From AM-2324 sp042091035 (GTDB lineage: Bacteria; Bacteroidota; Bacteroidia; Chitinophagales; Saprospiraceae), in NCBI GenBank assembly GCA_042091035.1, contig JBELIG010000169.1, forward strand, positions 1 to 7,023: a stretch of DNA of 7,023 nucleotides. Reading direction: 5' to 3'. The translations under genes and the position numbers were made by a program. Positions 1 to 6,221 of this stretch are shown piece by piece. The notes beneath the pieces were generated by a model. The model was not told the origin of the DNA and searched no databases. It saw only the letters and a list, made by a program, of their open reading frames with translations. The stretch's first letter is position 1, and each line of letters starts with the position of its first letter.

Positions 1-35
1 TCCTGAATAAACGTATCAATTGCAGATATTTCCAT
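1..35 (-). CDS. Possible 5' end of a downstream gene (partial, unidentified)
   Basis: On the minus strand an ATG at 35-33 opens a frame that stays open to the window edge and reads MEISAIDTFIQ before it is cut. It begins nine bases after the TAA stop of the aldehyde dehydrogenase gene, with no terminator between, so it may be the next gene of the same transcript. Only eleven complete codons are visible, so no family can be named. The alternative is that this is non-coding sequence with a chance ATG. The tight spacing and same orientation are the only support. Confidence 0.35.
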   Translation of the reverse strand, partial: MEISAIDTFIQ

Positions 36-44
36 GCTGTCTTT

Positions 45-1457
45 TTAGAACCATCGGATTAAAAAATTGATAACCTTCTTTTTAAACGAATTGAATGGAT
101 ACCCTAAAAGATCAACAACAGAAAAGAAGGGTGAGTTTTTAACAATACTACGTTGATTAGAAAATGCTAGGAAACTCTCAGAACCTCGCCCCTGCCCAAA
201 ACCGCTTTTTCCACTACCTCCAAAAGGAAGGTTGTAGTTAGCAAGTTGAACAAGTCCGTTGTTTATTGCTCCTCCTCCAGAGCGGGTATTAGTCAAAAAA
301 TATTGCTCTTCAGACTTACTTGAAGTATAAATGTATGCGGCAAGTGAGCGATCTCTTTTATTAATAAAGGTAACTGCTTCATCTAAATCCTGATAAGTAA
401 AAACAGGTAGTATTGGTCCAAATATTTCCTGTTCCATAATTGGATTATCGTCCTTTTTAACGAATAATATAGTTGGACTTATATGAAGCTCTTCTTCATT
501 AAAATCGCCACCAATTATAAGCTCTGCACCTTCCTCAATACTCCTTTGAAATAGAGTTTTAAGTCGGTCAAAATGTTTTTTGTTTATTATCCTTGTATAA
601 TCCTCCGACTTACCCGATTCTCCGAACAATTGTACTACCTCATCTTTTAACATAGTCAGAAATTCCTCCTTTCTATTACTATCTACAAGCACATAATCAG
701 GCGCTACACAGATTTGCCCATTATTAAAAAACTTTGTAAAGGCAATTCGCTTCGCTGCTTTCGGGAGATAAGCCTTAGAAGCAACCACCACAGGGGATTT
801 ACCTCCAAGTTCTAATGTAATACTGCTTAGGTGTTCTGCAGCTGCTCGCATGACAATCTTTCCTACAGCTGTAGATCCAGTGAAATAAATATGATCGAAT
901 GGAAGCTCTAATAAAGCCTGAGAAGACTCTACCCCTCCTAAGATTACATCGACTTCGCTACTGTCAAAGACTTCCTTGATAATTTTTGCGATCAATGTGC
1001 TTGTATGCCCAGAATATTCTGAGGGTTTGATGATTGCGGGACAACCCGCCGCTATTGCTCCTATGAGAGGAGACAAACTCAATAAAAAAGGATAATTCCA
1101 AGGTGCAATTATTAGGGCTCGACCTTTAGATTCATATCTAATGTAAGCTTTAGAGCCCAACATAAAAATAGGAGATGGAATCTGCTTATCACACATCCAT
1201 GTTTTCAAATTTCGTCGTACATGCCTTAGCTCTGAAAGTAAAATAAAGATTTCGGAGACTTTAGACTCTGCCTCTGACTTACCCAAATCTTTATACAATG
1301 CCTCGCATATCAATACTTGATGGTTTAGAATGGAAGATTCAAGTTTTCTCAACTTTCGAATACGCTCTTTAGCACTTGTTTGACCAAGATTGAGCATATT
1401 TTCACCTTGCTCTTCGAAGGTGGATTTTAGGGTGCTAATATTTGTACTATTTACCAT
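45..1457 (-). CDS. NAD(P)-dependent aldehyde dehydrogenase, ALDH3-like
   Basis: The enzyme should oxidise an aldehyde to its carboxylic acid with NAD(P)+ in the cytoplasm. The 470-residue length fits the short, ALDH3-type branch of the superfamily. Visible motifs are IAPWNYPF at 117-124 with the oxyanion-hole Asn121, the cofactor loop FTGSTAVGK at 192-200, LELGGKSP at 215-222 with the general base Glu216, and NNGQICVAPDY at 245-255 with the nucleophile Cys250. EIFGPILPV at 344-352 and LPFGGSGKSG at 410-419 are also conserved, so all catalytic residues are present. The C-terminus (about 444-470) is hydrophobic and basic and ends in IRWF, like the tail of other ALDH3 proteins. In some of those the tail anchors the enzyme to membrane; that is only a possibility here. 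Fatty or aromatic aldehydes are typical ALDH3 substrates, but the true substrate cannot be read from sequence. The gene is divergent from the nuclease gene, and another frame may follow nine bases downstream. Confidence 0.93.
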   Translation of the reverse strand: MVNSTNISTLKSTFEEQGENMLNLGQTSAKERIRKLRKLESSILNHQVLICEALYKDLGKSEAESKVSEIFILLSELRHVRRNLKTWMCDKQIPSPIFMLGSKAYIRYESKGRALIIAPWNYPFLLSLSPLIGAIAAGCPAIIKPSEYSGHTSTLIAKIIKEVFDSSEVDVILGGVESSQALLELPFDHIYFTGSTAVGKIVMRAAAEHLSSITLELGGKSPVVVASKAYLPKAAKRIAFTKFFNNGQICVAPDYVLVDSNRKEEFLTMLKDEVVQLFGESGKSEDYTRIINKKHFDRLKTLFQRSIEEGAELIIGGDFNEEELHISPTILFVKKDDNPIMEQEIFGPILPVFTYQDLDEAVTFINKRDRSLAAYIYTSSKSEEQYFLTNTRSGGGAINNGLVQLANYNLPFGGSGKSGFGQGRGSESFLAFSNQRSIVKNSPFFSVVDLLGYPFNSFKKKVINFLIRWF

Positions 1458-1488
1458 TCCTGAGTTTTGTAGTTATCAAATTAACAAA

Positions 1489-1502
1489 TATTTTATAAAA
1501 TA
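1489..1502. repeat. 14-bp AT-only perfect palindrome in the divergent spacer
   Basis: The bases TATTTTATAAAATA read the same on both strands. The palindrome lies in the 154-bp spacer between the divergent aldehyde dehydrogenase and nuclease genes, 31 bases upstream of the dehydrogenase start. It could be an operator or part of a promoter for the minus-strand gene. Because it consists only of A and T in an AT-rich spacer, chance is a serious alternative. The rest of the spacer (1458-1611) shows no small gene or RNA gene that I can support. Confidence 0.3.
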
Positions 1503-1593
1503 GATGTAACTACTATTCATGATACAACTGATGCCAATACTTTTAGACACAAAATATTCCTATAATTAATGCTACTTTATTAGACATCTTCAA

Positions 1594-1601
1594 TAACTTT
1601 G
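1594..1601 (+). promoter_or_regulatory. Bacteroidota-type -7 promoter element (TAnnTTTG) of the nuclease gene
   Basis: TAACTTTG matches the TAnnTTTG -7 consensus used by the primary sigma factor of Bacteroidota exactly. Ten bases separate its last G from the ATG at 1612, so a transcript started here would have a very short leader of a few bases. No clear TTG (-33 element) is found at the usual spacing upstream, which lowers confidence. The bases just before the ATG are a run of A, with no Shine-Dalgarno sequence, as is common in this phylum. Confidence 0.5.
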
Positions 1602-1611
1602 CAAAAAAAGT

Positions 1612-2679
1612 ATGATCCGATTTTTATTAGCTGCAATTATGCTGCTGTTTACATTTCAACAATCAACTGCACAAATTTTTCCAGACCTTGAGGGAAATGA
1701 GCTGATGAATGCACTTGTTGACTCCTACAAAACTTCAACAATCTTAAGCAGTTCAGGATCAAAAGATAGTCTTTATGCCGTAGTTGAAAACTTCAATGGA
1801 CAGGTAGAATGTGTTTATACTGGCTACAGCATCACATTAAGCCCTGGAGAAGATCCTTCACAAGATGCTTTTGCAAAAAACATCAACCAAGAACATGTAT
1901 TTCCAAGGAGTCAAGGTGTAGATAATACACAGGCAGAATATGACATGCATCATTTATACCCTAGTCGAGTTGATGTAAACCAAGACCGAGGGTCCCTAAT
2001 CTTTGGAGAGTCTCAAGACAATTTAACAAACCGCTGGTATATAAACAGCTCCACCAGTTCTTCAACACCCTCAAGTAATATTGACGGATATAGCGAGTGG
2101 AGATCAAATACGGTCTTTGAGCCAAGAGAAAATAGAAAAGGAGATATCGCTAGAGCTGTGTTTTATGTGTATACGATGTATAATAATTTAATCGATCAAG
2201 CCTTTTTCGAAGAACAAAAAGCCACATTATGTGATTGGCATCATGCAGACCCTGTGGACGAAAGGGAGTTTCAAAGAAGCAATAGAGTTGCTTATTATCA
2301 AGAAGGAAAAGCGAATCCTTTCGTTTTGGACTGTACATTGGCAGAACGACTATTCTGTGAATCTAACAGTGAGCCTTGCGATAATACTGCGGTATCCACA
2401 CAAAACGTTCAAAAAACCAGTCCGGTAGTTTCATTTAAAATCGAAAATAATGGTCAGTCTAATCCAGCTTTAGATATTGAATCCAAGGAAGGTCTAGAGT
2501 TTTTAATTTACATTACTGACATATTAGGGAATAGAGTAATCGCACTCAAAGCAAATAATCAATTGAAGCAGAAGTATTATCCTGCAATTGATTTTGGCTT
2601 AAGAAAGGGAATCTATTTTGTAAGTATTCAAGCAATTAATCAAAAAGATATTACATCTAAGAAGCTTATCATTCAATAA
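1612..2679 (+). CDS. Secreted endonuclease I-family nuclease with type IX secretion sorting domain
   Basis: This is a secreted nuclease of the endonuclease I (EndA/Vvn-like, His-Me finger) family. It should cut DNA, and possibly RNA, outside the cell. Residues 1-21 form a Sec signal peptide (MIRF, then a hydrophobic stretch ending STAQ). The catalytic block is INQEHVFPRS at 91-100, followed by DMHHLYPSR at 111-119 and VNQDRGSLIFGE at 122-133. By comparison with Vibrio vulnificus Vvn, His95 is the likely general base and Glu94 and Asn123 the likely metal ligands. A second conserved block, ADPVDEREFQRSN at 212-224 and GKANPFVLD at 232-240, completes the domain. Residues about 270-355 form a beta-rich tail containing GNRVIAL and GIYFVSIQ and ending SKKLIIQ, the pattern of a type A Por/T9SS C-terminal sorting domain. 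The protein is therefore expected to cross the outer membrane and have this tail removed. Five cysteines in the mature enzyme could form disulfides. The phosphatase gene follows 18 bases downstream, probably in the same operon. Confidence 0.93.
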   Translation: MIRFLLAAIMLLFTFQQSTAQIFPDLEGNELMNALVDSYKTSTILSSSGSKDSLYAVVENFNGQVECVYTGYSITLSPGEDPSQDAFAKNINQEHVFPRSQGVDNTQAEYDMHHLYPSRVDVNQDRGSLIFGESQDNLTNRWYINSSTSSSTPSSNIDGYSEWRSNTVFEPRENRKGDIARAVFYVYTMYNNLIDQAFFEEQKATLCDWHHADPVDEREFQRSNRVAYYQEGKANPFVLDCTLAERLFCESNSEPCDNTAVSTQNVQKTSPVVSFKIENNGQSNPALDIESKEGLEFLIYITDILGNRVIALKANNQLKQKYYPAIDFGLRKGIYFVSIQAINQKDITSKKLIIQ

Positions 2680-2697
2680 CCAACTTATACTTTTCCG

Positions 2698-4017
2698 ATG
2701 AAAAGATCACTGTTAATATTCCTTTCTACTTTACTTATTCAATTGACTCTAGTCGGTCAAGCAACTAAAATAGTTTCTGGACCAATGCCAGGCCATTCGA
2801 CTATGCGAACGGTAAAAGTTTGGCTTCAAACAGATGCAGCAGCTGAGGTGCAAATACAATACTGGAACCAAAGTGAACCAGCAAAAAAATGGACATCAGC
2901 AGTAAGTAGCACCAACAAAGAAACTGCATTTACTGCACTTTTTGAACTTGATACAGAGCCTGGAATAACATATGATTATAAAGTAATCCTTGACAATAAA
3001 GTTTATGAAGACTTGGAAACACTCCATTTCCAAAGCCAGACCTTGTGGCAATATAGAATGGAACCACCAAGCTTCACCTTTGGCCTAGGATCTTGTGCTT
3101 TTATCAACGAAGCTGAATACGATAGACCAAGCAGGCCTTATGGTGGAGATTATGGTATTTTTGATGTGATTGCCGAGGAGAATCCAGATTTTTTCTTGTG
3201 GATGGGTGATAATATTTACTTAAGAGAGGTAGATTATGATTCTAGAAGTGGAATTATAAAGAGATATAACCATGTAAAGCAACTACCGGATCTCCAAAAA
3301 CTCTGGAGATCTACACACCATTATGCAATATGGGATGACCACGATTTCGGACCCAATGATTCTGATCGCTCCTACCTCTTAAAAAATGATGCCTTAGATG
3401 CATTTAAGATGTTTTGGGCCAATCCTTCTTACGGACTTACGGGAGATAAAGATGGGATCTGTTCTAGTTTTAAATGGAATGATTGTGAATTCTTCTTACT
3501 TGATAATAGATACTTTAGATCCCCTAATCGACGAAAAAACACAGAGCATACGATTCTGGGTAAAGCCCAATTAGAGTGGCTACTCGACGCCCTTAGTTTT
3601 TCAAGAGCTAGCTTTAAATTCGTAGTAATCGGGGGACAAGTTGTAAACGATGCAGCTGTCTATGAAAACTATGCTAATACACATGCCAAAGAAAGAGACT
3701 ACCTTTTAAAAAGCATACAAAAAGAAGGAATCAAGAATGTAATTTTCCTAAATGGAGACAGACACCATACTGAATTATCTGCATTGCAAGATGATAAAGC
3801 TCCGATCATTTATGATTTCACAGTATCTCCTCTTACCTCAGGTGCTCATGATGCCTTAGATGAACCAAACTCCCATCGTGTTGAAGGTACACATGTAGCA
3901 GAACGCAATTATGGATTAATTGAAGTTAGCGGAACCCGAACAGCTCGTGTCCTTAAGCTTATAATTAAAAACAAATCAGGTGATACACTTTGGGAAAGGC
4001 TTATCAATCAAAAATAA
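2698..4017 (+). CDS. PhoD-like alkaline phosphatase / phosphodiesterase, periplasmic
   Basis: This is a metallophosphoesterase of the alkaline phosphatase D family, which releases phosphate from phosphomonoesters and phosphodiesters. The 439 residues begin with a Sec-type signal peptide (about 1-21, ending LVGQA). A beta-rich N-terminal domain typical of PhoD proteins follows at about 24-112, then the catalytic domain. Metal-site motifs are GLGSC at 129-133 with the conserved Cys133, WMGDNIY at 168-174, WDDHDFGPND at 212-221, LDNRYFR at 268-274, VVIGGQVVND at 309-318 and NGDRHHTEL at 352-360. These are all the signatures expected of an active enzyme. Unlike Bacillus subtilis PhoD, the signal has no twin-arginine motif, so Sec export is more likely than Tat. 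There is no T9SS tail and no lipobox, so the protein is probably soluble in the periplasm. The upstream gene is a secreted nuclease ending 18 bases earlier, which suggests joint nucleic-acid and phosphate scavenging (inference). Transcription probably ends at the hairpin just after the stop. Confidence 0.93.
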   Translation: MKRSLLIFLSTLLIQLTLVGQATKIVSGPMPGHSTMRTVKVWLQTDAAAEVQIQYWNQSEPAKKWTSAVSSTNKETAFTALFELDTEPGITYDYKVILDNKVYEDLETLHFQSQTLWQYRMEPPSFTFGLGSCAFINEAEYDRPSRPYGGDYGIFDVIAEENPDFFLWMGDNIYLREVDYDSRSGIIKRYNHVKQLPDLQKLWRSTHHYAIWDDHDFGPNDSDRSYLLKNDALDAFKMFWANPSYGLTGDKDGICSSFKWNDCEFFLLDNRYFRSPNRRKNTEHTILGKAQLEWLLDALSFSRASFKFVVIGGQVVNDAAVYENYANTHAKERDYLLKSIQKEGIKNVIFLNGDRHHTELSALQDDKAPIIYDFTVSPLTSGAHDALDEPNSHRVEGTHVAERNYGLIEVSGTRTARVLKLIIKNKSGDTLWERLINQK

Positions 4018-4049
4018 AAAAAAGCCAGGCTTCAAGTCTGGCATTTTTT
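4016..4049. terminator. Bidirectional intrinsic terminator between convergent genes
   Basis: The arms GCCAGGCTT (4024-4032) and AAGTCTGGC (4034-4042) form a hairpin with a GCCAG/CTGGC base and one G-T wobble above it. The innermost pairs must open to form a loop around TTCAA. The hairpin is preceded by eight A (4016-4023) and followed by A and six T (4044-4049), so each strand reads as stem plus U-tract. It sits in the 30-bp gap between the stops of the phosphatase gene (plus) and the acyltransferase gene (minus) and overlaps the ends of both stop codons. It can serve both. Confidence 0.88.
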
Positions 4050-4917
4050 ATTCCTTAGAATATTTCCATCGCCTATGAGACCATAACCAGTCTGATGGTT
4101 GCTCCTGTATTTTCTCTTCTAAGACTGACATATATTTTTGGGTGATTGATGAAGGGGAAGTAGCCGCTGCATTTAATTCTAATGGACTAAAAACCACCTC
4201 GTAAAAACCACGTCTAACACGTTCTATGTGCATATAGTACACTGGATAATCGAACTTACGTGCATAATGATCAGCGCCGTGCAAACAAGCTGTATCTCGG
4301 CCTAAAAACTTGACCCACTGTGCTTTTTTCCTACTTGAAGGATGTTGGTCAGACATCATGATGTATGCAGTTGGAGTTTTTGGAGGATTATTCATAGCCT
4401 CCCTAGTTTTACTTATAGGGTTCAAAATCAATCCAAACCGAGATCTTCGTTTCCCAACAAACCCCTCAATCAAAGCAGCTCTAAGTGGTTTGTAAACACC
4501 TATTATTTGATGCTTAAGTGGAAGAGGCAAACTCAAAACTGCCCATTCCCAATTCCCATAATGTGCTGGCATAAGCATGATATGCTCTCCTCTATTGTAG
4601 TGCGAATCTAATATCTCAGGATTCTTATAGACAAATCGTTTCTTTAGGCTATACTCAGACATAGAGTATCCTTTTAAGCCTTCTAGTAGAATATCAGCAA
4701 GATGTTTGTAAAAGTTCTTAGTCAAACTCAAATACTCTTTTTGACTAAGATCGGGAAAGGATTTTTTTAGATTTTCATGAACGACCTTTTTCCGGTATCC
4801 AACCAAACGATATAAAATAAAAGAGACCCCATCAGCTATAAAAAACAAAATTGCAAAGGGCATAATCCTAAACAAGAAAACAACGATCCTAAAACCAAGT
4901 AATCCAAAATATTGCAT
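4048..4917 (-). CDS. Lysophospholipid / lipid A acyltransferase, LpxL/HtrB family
   Basis: This membrane-associated acyltransferase probably transfers a fatty acyl chain to a lipid A precursor or a related envelope lipid at the cytoplasmic face of the inner membrane. The 289-residue length is normal for the LpxL/HtrB/MsbB family. A hydrophobic N-terminal segment (about 7-37) should anchor it. The catalytic HX4E motif is HYGNWE at 119-124 within MLMPAHYGNWEW. Further conserved stretches are SDQHPS at 189-194, a basic segment at 196-203, FLGRDTA at 204-210 and the C-terminal DWLWSHRRWK at 276-285. The second stretch matches the family's D-Q block and the last its W-x-H-x-R-W block. Acceptor specificity cannot be read from sequence. 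Many Bacteroidota carry only one or two such proteins and make under-acylated lipid A. The gene converges on the phosphatase gene at a shared terminator and diverges from the nucleoid-associated protein gene across 92 bp. Confidence 0.9.
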   Translation of the reverse strand: MQYFGLLGFRIVVFLFRIMPFAILFFIADGVSFILYRLVGYRKKVVHENLKKSFPDLSQKEYLSLTKNFYKHLADILLEGLKGYSMSEYSLKKRFVYKNPEILDSHYNRGEHIMLMPAHYGNWEWAVLSLPLPLKHQIIGVYKPLRAALIEGFVGKRRSRFGLILNPISKTREAMNNPPKTPTAYIMMSDQHPSSRKKAQWVKFLGRDTACLHGADHYARKFDYPVYYMHIERVRRGFYEVVFSPLELNAAATSPSSITQKYMSVLEEKIQEQPSDWLWSHRRWKYSKE

Positions 4918-5009
4918 AATTCTTTCCCTACTTTATTGACTGCAATCTACGTTGTTTTTTGTATCCTTGTAATATCAAGCCTAGGTAATTTTAAAACAAA
5001 AAACTAAAG
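4918..5009. promoter_or_regulatory. Divergent promoter spacer with weak TAnnTTTG-like elements on both strands
   Basis: This 92-bp spacer must hold the start signals of both the acyltransferase (minus) and nucleoid-associated protein (plus) genes. On the plus strand TATCCTTG at 4962-4969 is one base from TAnnTTTG, and a TTG at 4936-4938 lies 23 bases before it, within the range reported for Bacteroidota promoters. On the minus strand TAGGCTTG (4983-4976) is also one base off, but lacks a well-placed TTG. The two elements face each other around a short CTTG/CAAG dyad. Neither is a perfect match, so the exact promoters are uncertain. Confidence 0.35.
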
Positions 5010-6047
5010 ATGCTCAATTTCGCTGATGCAAGAATAGCACTCCTGGCAGCTCACAGAGTTGGTAATAAAAGTAAAAAAGAAGCAAACTTTATTTCACAGG
5101 AATTAATCCAAATGAATGAAGTCCTTGAAGACGTGATGTTCAGATTTTTTGTAAAGCCCTTAAAAAAATCTTACGACAAGTATCAATTCACCCATCATGC
5201 GGAGATAGAACATAATGAACTCTATCAATACTGCAAAAAGATCTTTCAAGATCAGACCAATCTCCTTGAACAATCTGCACATATCCTCAACCACCTTTAT
5301 GAACAGTCTGACCATCCCAATATCAAGACCGGCGAATTATATGTGGCATTCTTCCGAGATATTCAAGCAGAAGATGAAATGCTCACTGGTATAGGGATCT
5401 TCAAGACAGAAAAGCGCTCTAAATTCCTAAAGATTCATGAACAGAATAATGCACTTGGAATTGAGGCTTACGAAGGGATCCTTGCTGAAAAAATGGACAA
5501 AGGCTGTATCATCCTAAACACTGAAGAACAAGAAGGTTTTAAAATCTATACCTACGACAACAATAACTATGATACGCAATACTGGACCAACAGATTTCTA
5601 AATGTAGTCCAGATCGCAGATGATCACTTCCATACCAAACAGTATGTTGACCTATGTTCTGCCTTCTCAGAATCTGTAATTGCACCTTTGCAAGATCAAT
5701 CTAAGAAAGTTGACTTCCTTTCCAGATCCTCTGAATACTTCAACAACCATGATTATTTTGATGTTGATGAATTCGCGACTGAGATGATGCCTAGCCAACA
5801 GGCAAAAGATCAATTCAACGATTGGAGAGAAGATTTTGGCCTAGAGGAAGTCGAACAGTTCAGCATCTCAAAACCAGGCTTCAGAGAAGCCAAAAAAGCA
5901 TTTAAGGGCCTTATCCAATTAGATACGGAAATAGAGATCAAGATAGGTCTAAAGAATCCCGAAGAGAAAGAAAATTTCATTGAAAGAGGCTTTGACGCAG
6001 AAAAGGGCATGAGCTTTTACAAAGTCTATTTCAACGAAGAATTTTAA
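5010..6047 (+). CDS. Nucleoid-associated protein, YejK/NdpA family
   Basis: This 345-residue cytoplasmic protein matches the pattern of the 37-kDa nucleoid-associated family (NdpA, called YejK in Escherichia coli), whose members bind DNA and the nucleoid. The start agrees with the family, which opens with a short strand and then a His-x-Val-Gly-Asn-type motif, here AAHRVGNK at 13-20. Further family-like segments are LYEQSDHPNIKTGELYVAFF at 96-115, IGIFKTEK at 128-135, MDKGCIILN at 162-170, YWTNRFLNV at 191-199 and the C-terminal FYKVYFNEEF at 336-345. The middle (about 230-300) is charged and probably helical. There is no signal peptide or membrane segment. E. coli YejK has been reported to interact with topoisomerase IV, so its position directly upstream of gyrB on the same strand is notable. 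A 174-bp repeat-rich spacer separates the two genes, so they need not share a transcript. The molecular role in Bacteroidota is not established. Confidence 0.85.
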   Translation: MLNFADARIALLAAHRVGNKSKKEANFISQELIQMNEVLEDVMFRFFVKPLKKSYDKYQFTHHAEIEHNELYQYCKKIFQDQTNLLEQSAHILNHLYEQSDHPNIKTGELYVAFFRDIQAEDEMLTGIGIFKTEKRSKFLKIHEQNNALGIEAYEGILAEKMDKGCIILNTEEQEGFKIYTYDNNNYDTQYWTNRFLNVVQIADDHFHTKQYVDLCSAFSESVIAPLQDQSKKVDFLSRSSEYFNNHDYFDVDEFATEMMPSQQAKDQFNDWREDFGLEEVEQFSISKPGFREAKKAFKGLIQLDTEIEIKIGLKNPEEKENFIERGFDAEKGMSFYKVYFNEEF

Positions 6048-6073
6048 GTGGAACTAAACCCACCTCTTTTTCT
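6048..6073 (+). terminator. Weak candidate terminator after the nucleoid-associated protein gene
   Basis: Immediately after the stop codon, GTGG (6048-6051) can pair with CCAC (6060-6063) across an eight-base loop. A pyrimidine-rich tract, CTCTTTTTCT, follows at 6064-6073. The stem has only four pairs, so termination here may be weak and some read-through toward gyrB is possible. Confidence 0.3.
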
Positions 6074-6108
6074 ATTTATCTATATGAGTTTTTTAGTATA
6101 AAAATACA

Positions 6109-6184
6109 TTTTAAGCATTTGTCAGAACGCTCGACTTTATTCAGATAAGATTCTTTTAAAATCAAGCATTCTGAACGCTTAAAA
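6109..6184. repeat. Paired imperfect palindromes framed by an 8-bp inverted repeat, upstream of gyrB
   Basis: Two related units lie in the same orientation: AAGCATTTGTCAGAACGCT at 6113-6131 and AAGCATTCTGAACGCTT at 6164-6180, with starts 51 bp apart. Each begins AAGCATT and carries AACGCT, differing mainly in the centre, and each is itself an imperfect palindrome because AAGCATT nearly complements AACGCTT. The outer ends TTTTAAGC (6109-6116) and GCTTAAAA (6177-6184) are perfect reverse complements; one further A/T pair (6108 and 6185) extends them to nine. A protein binding as a dimer at two sites, or a degenerate repeat element, would both fit. No coding potential is seen. Confidence 0.5.
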
Positions 6185-6197
6185 TTGATATAAAGTC

Positions 6198-6219
6198 AGT
6201 AAAATTTTGTAATTTTACT
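6198..6219. promoter_or_regulatory. Perfect 9-4-9 dyad overlapping the likely gyrB promoter and leader
   Basis: The arms AGTAAAATT (6198-6206) and AATTTTACT (6211-6219) are exact reverse complements separated by TTGT. The dyad ends two bases before the gyrB ATG at 6222. The TTTG at 6206-6209 resembles the 3' half of a TAnnTTTG element. It would sit at nearly the same distance from the start as the element before the nuclease gene (12 versus 10 bases). The dyad could therefore be an operator covering the promoter. If transcription starts further upstream, it could be an AT-rich hairpin at the ribosome entry site. Chance in AT-rich DNA is possible. Confidence 0.45.
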
Positions 6220-6221
6220 TA

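Noticed and set aside
2150..2428. Short open frames on both strands inside the nuclease gene
   Set aside because: They lie wholly within the well-supported nuclease frame, show no family motifs and have no start signals of their own.
2698..4017. T9SS sorting domain or lipoprotein signal on the PhoD-like protein
   Set aside because: The C-terminus ends within the normal PhoD fold with no GIY-type tail, and there is no cysteine after the signal region to form a lipobox.
1612..4017. Nuclease and phosphatase as a phage-defence or toxin system
   Set aside because: Both proteins carry export signals and belong to known secreted hydrolase families; no immunity gene, sensor or mobile-element context is present.
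4310..4611. Two plus-strand open frames of 61 and 89 codons opposite the acyltransferase gene
   Set aside because: They are antisense to conserved acyltransferase motifs and resemble no protein I recognise; the apparent hydrophobic stretch in one comes from the complement of the real gene.
5810..6010. Minus-strand open frame opposite the end of the nucleoid-associated protein gene
   Set aside because: It is antisense to a conserved coding region and has no recognisable domain.
6104..6184. CRISPR array or insertion-sequence end upstream of gyrB
   Set aside because: There are only two short imperfect repeat units, no regular spacers, no transposase and no target-site duplication visible.
6048..6221. 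Small protein gene or structured RNA gene in the spacer before gyrB
   Set aside because: The ATG frames I looked at, such as the one at 6084, end after a few codons, and the pairing seen is limited to short AT-rich arms without a recognised RNA family.
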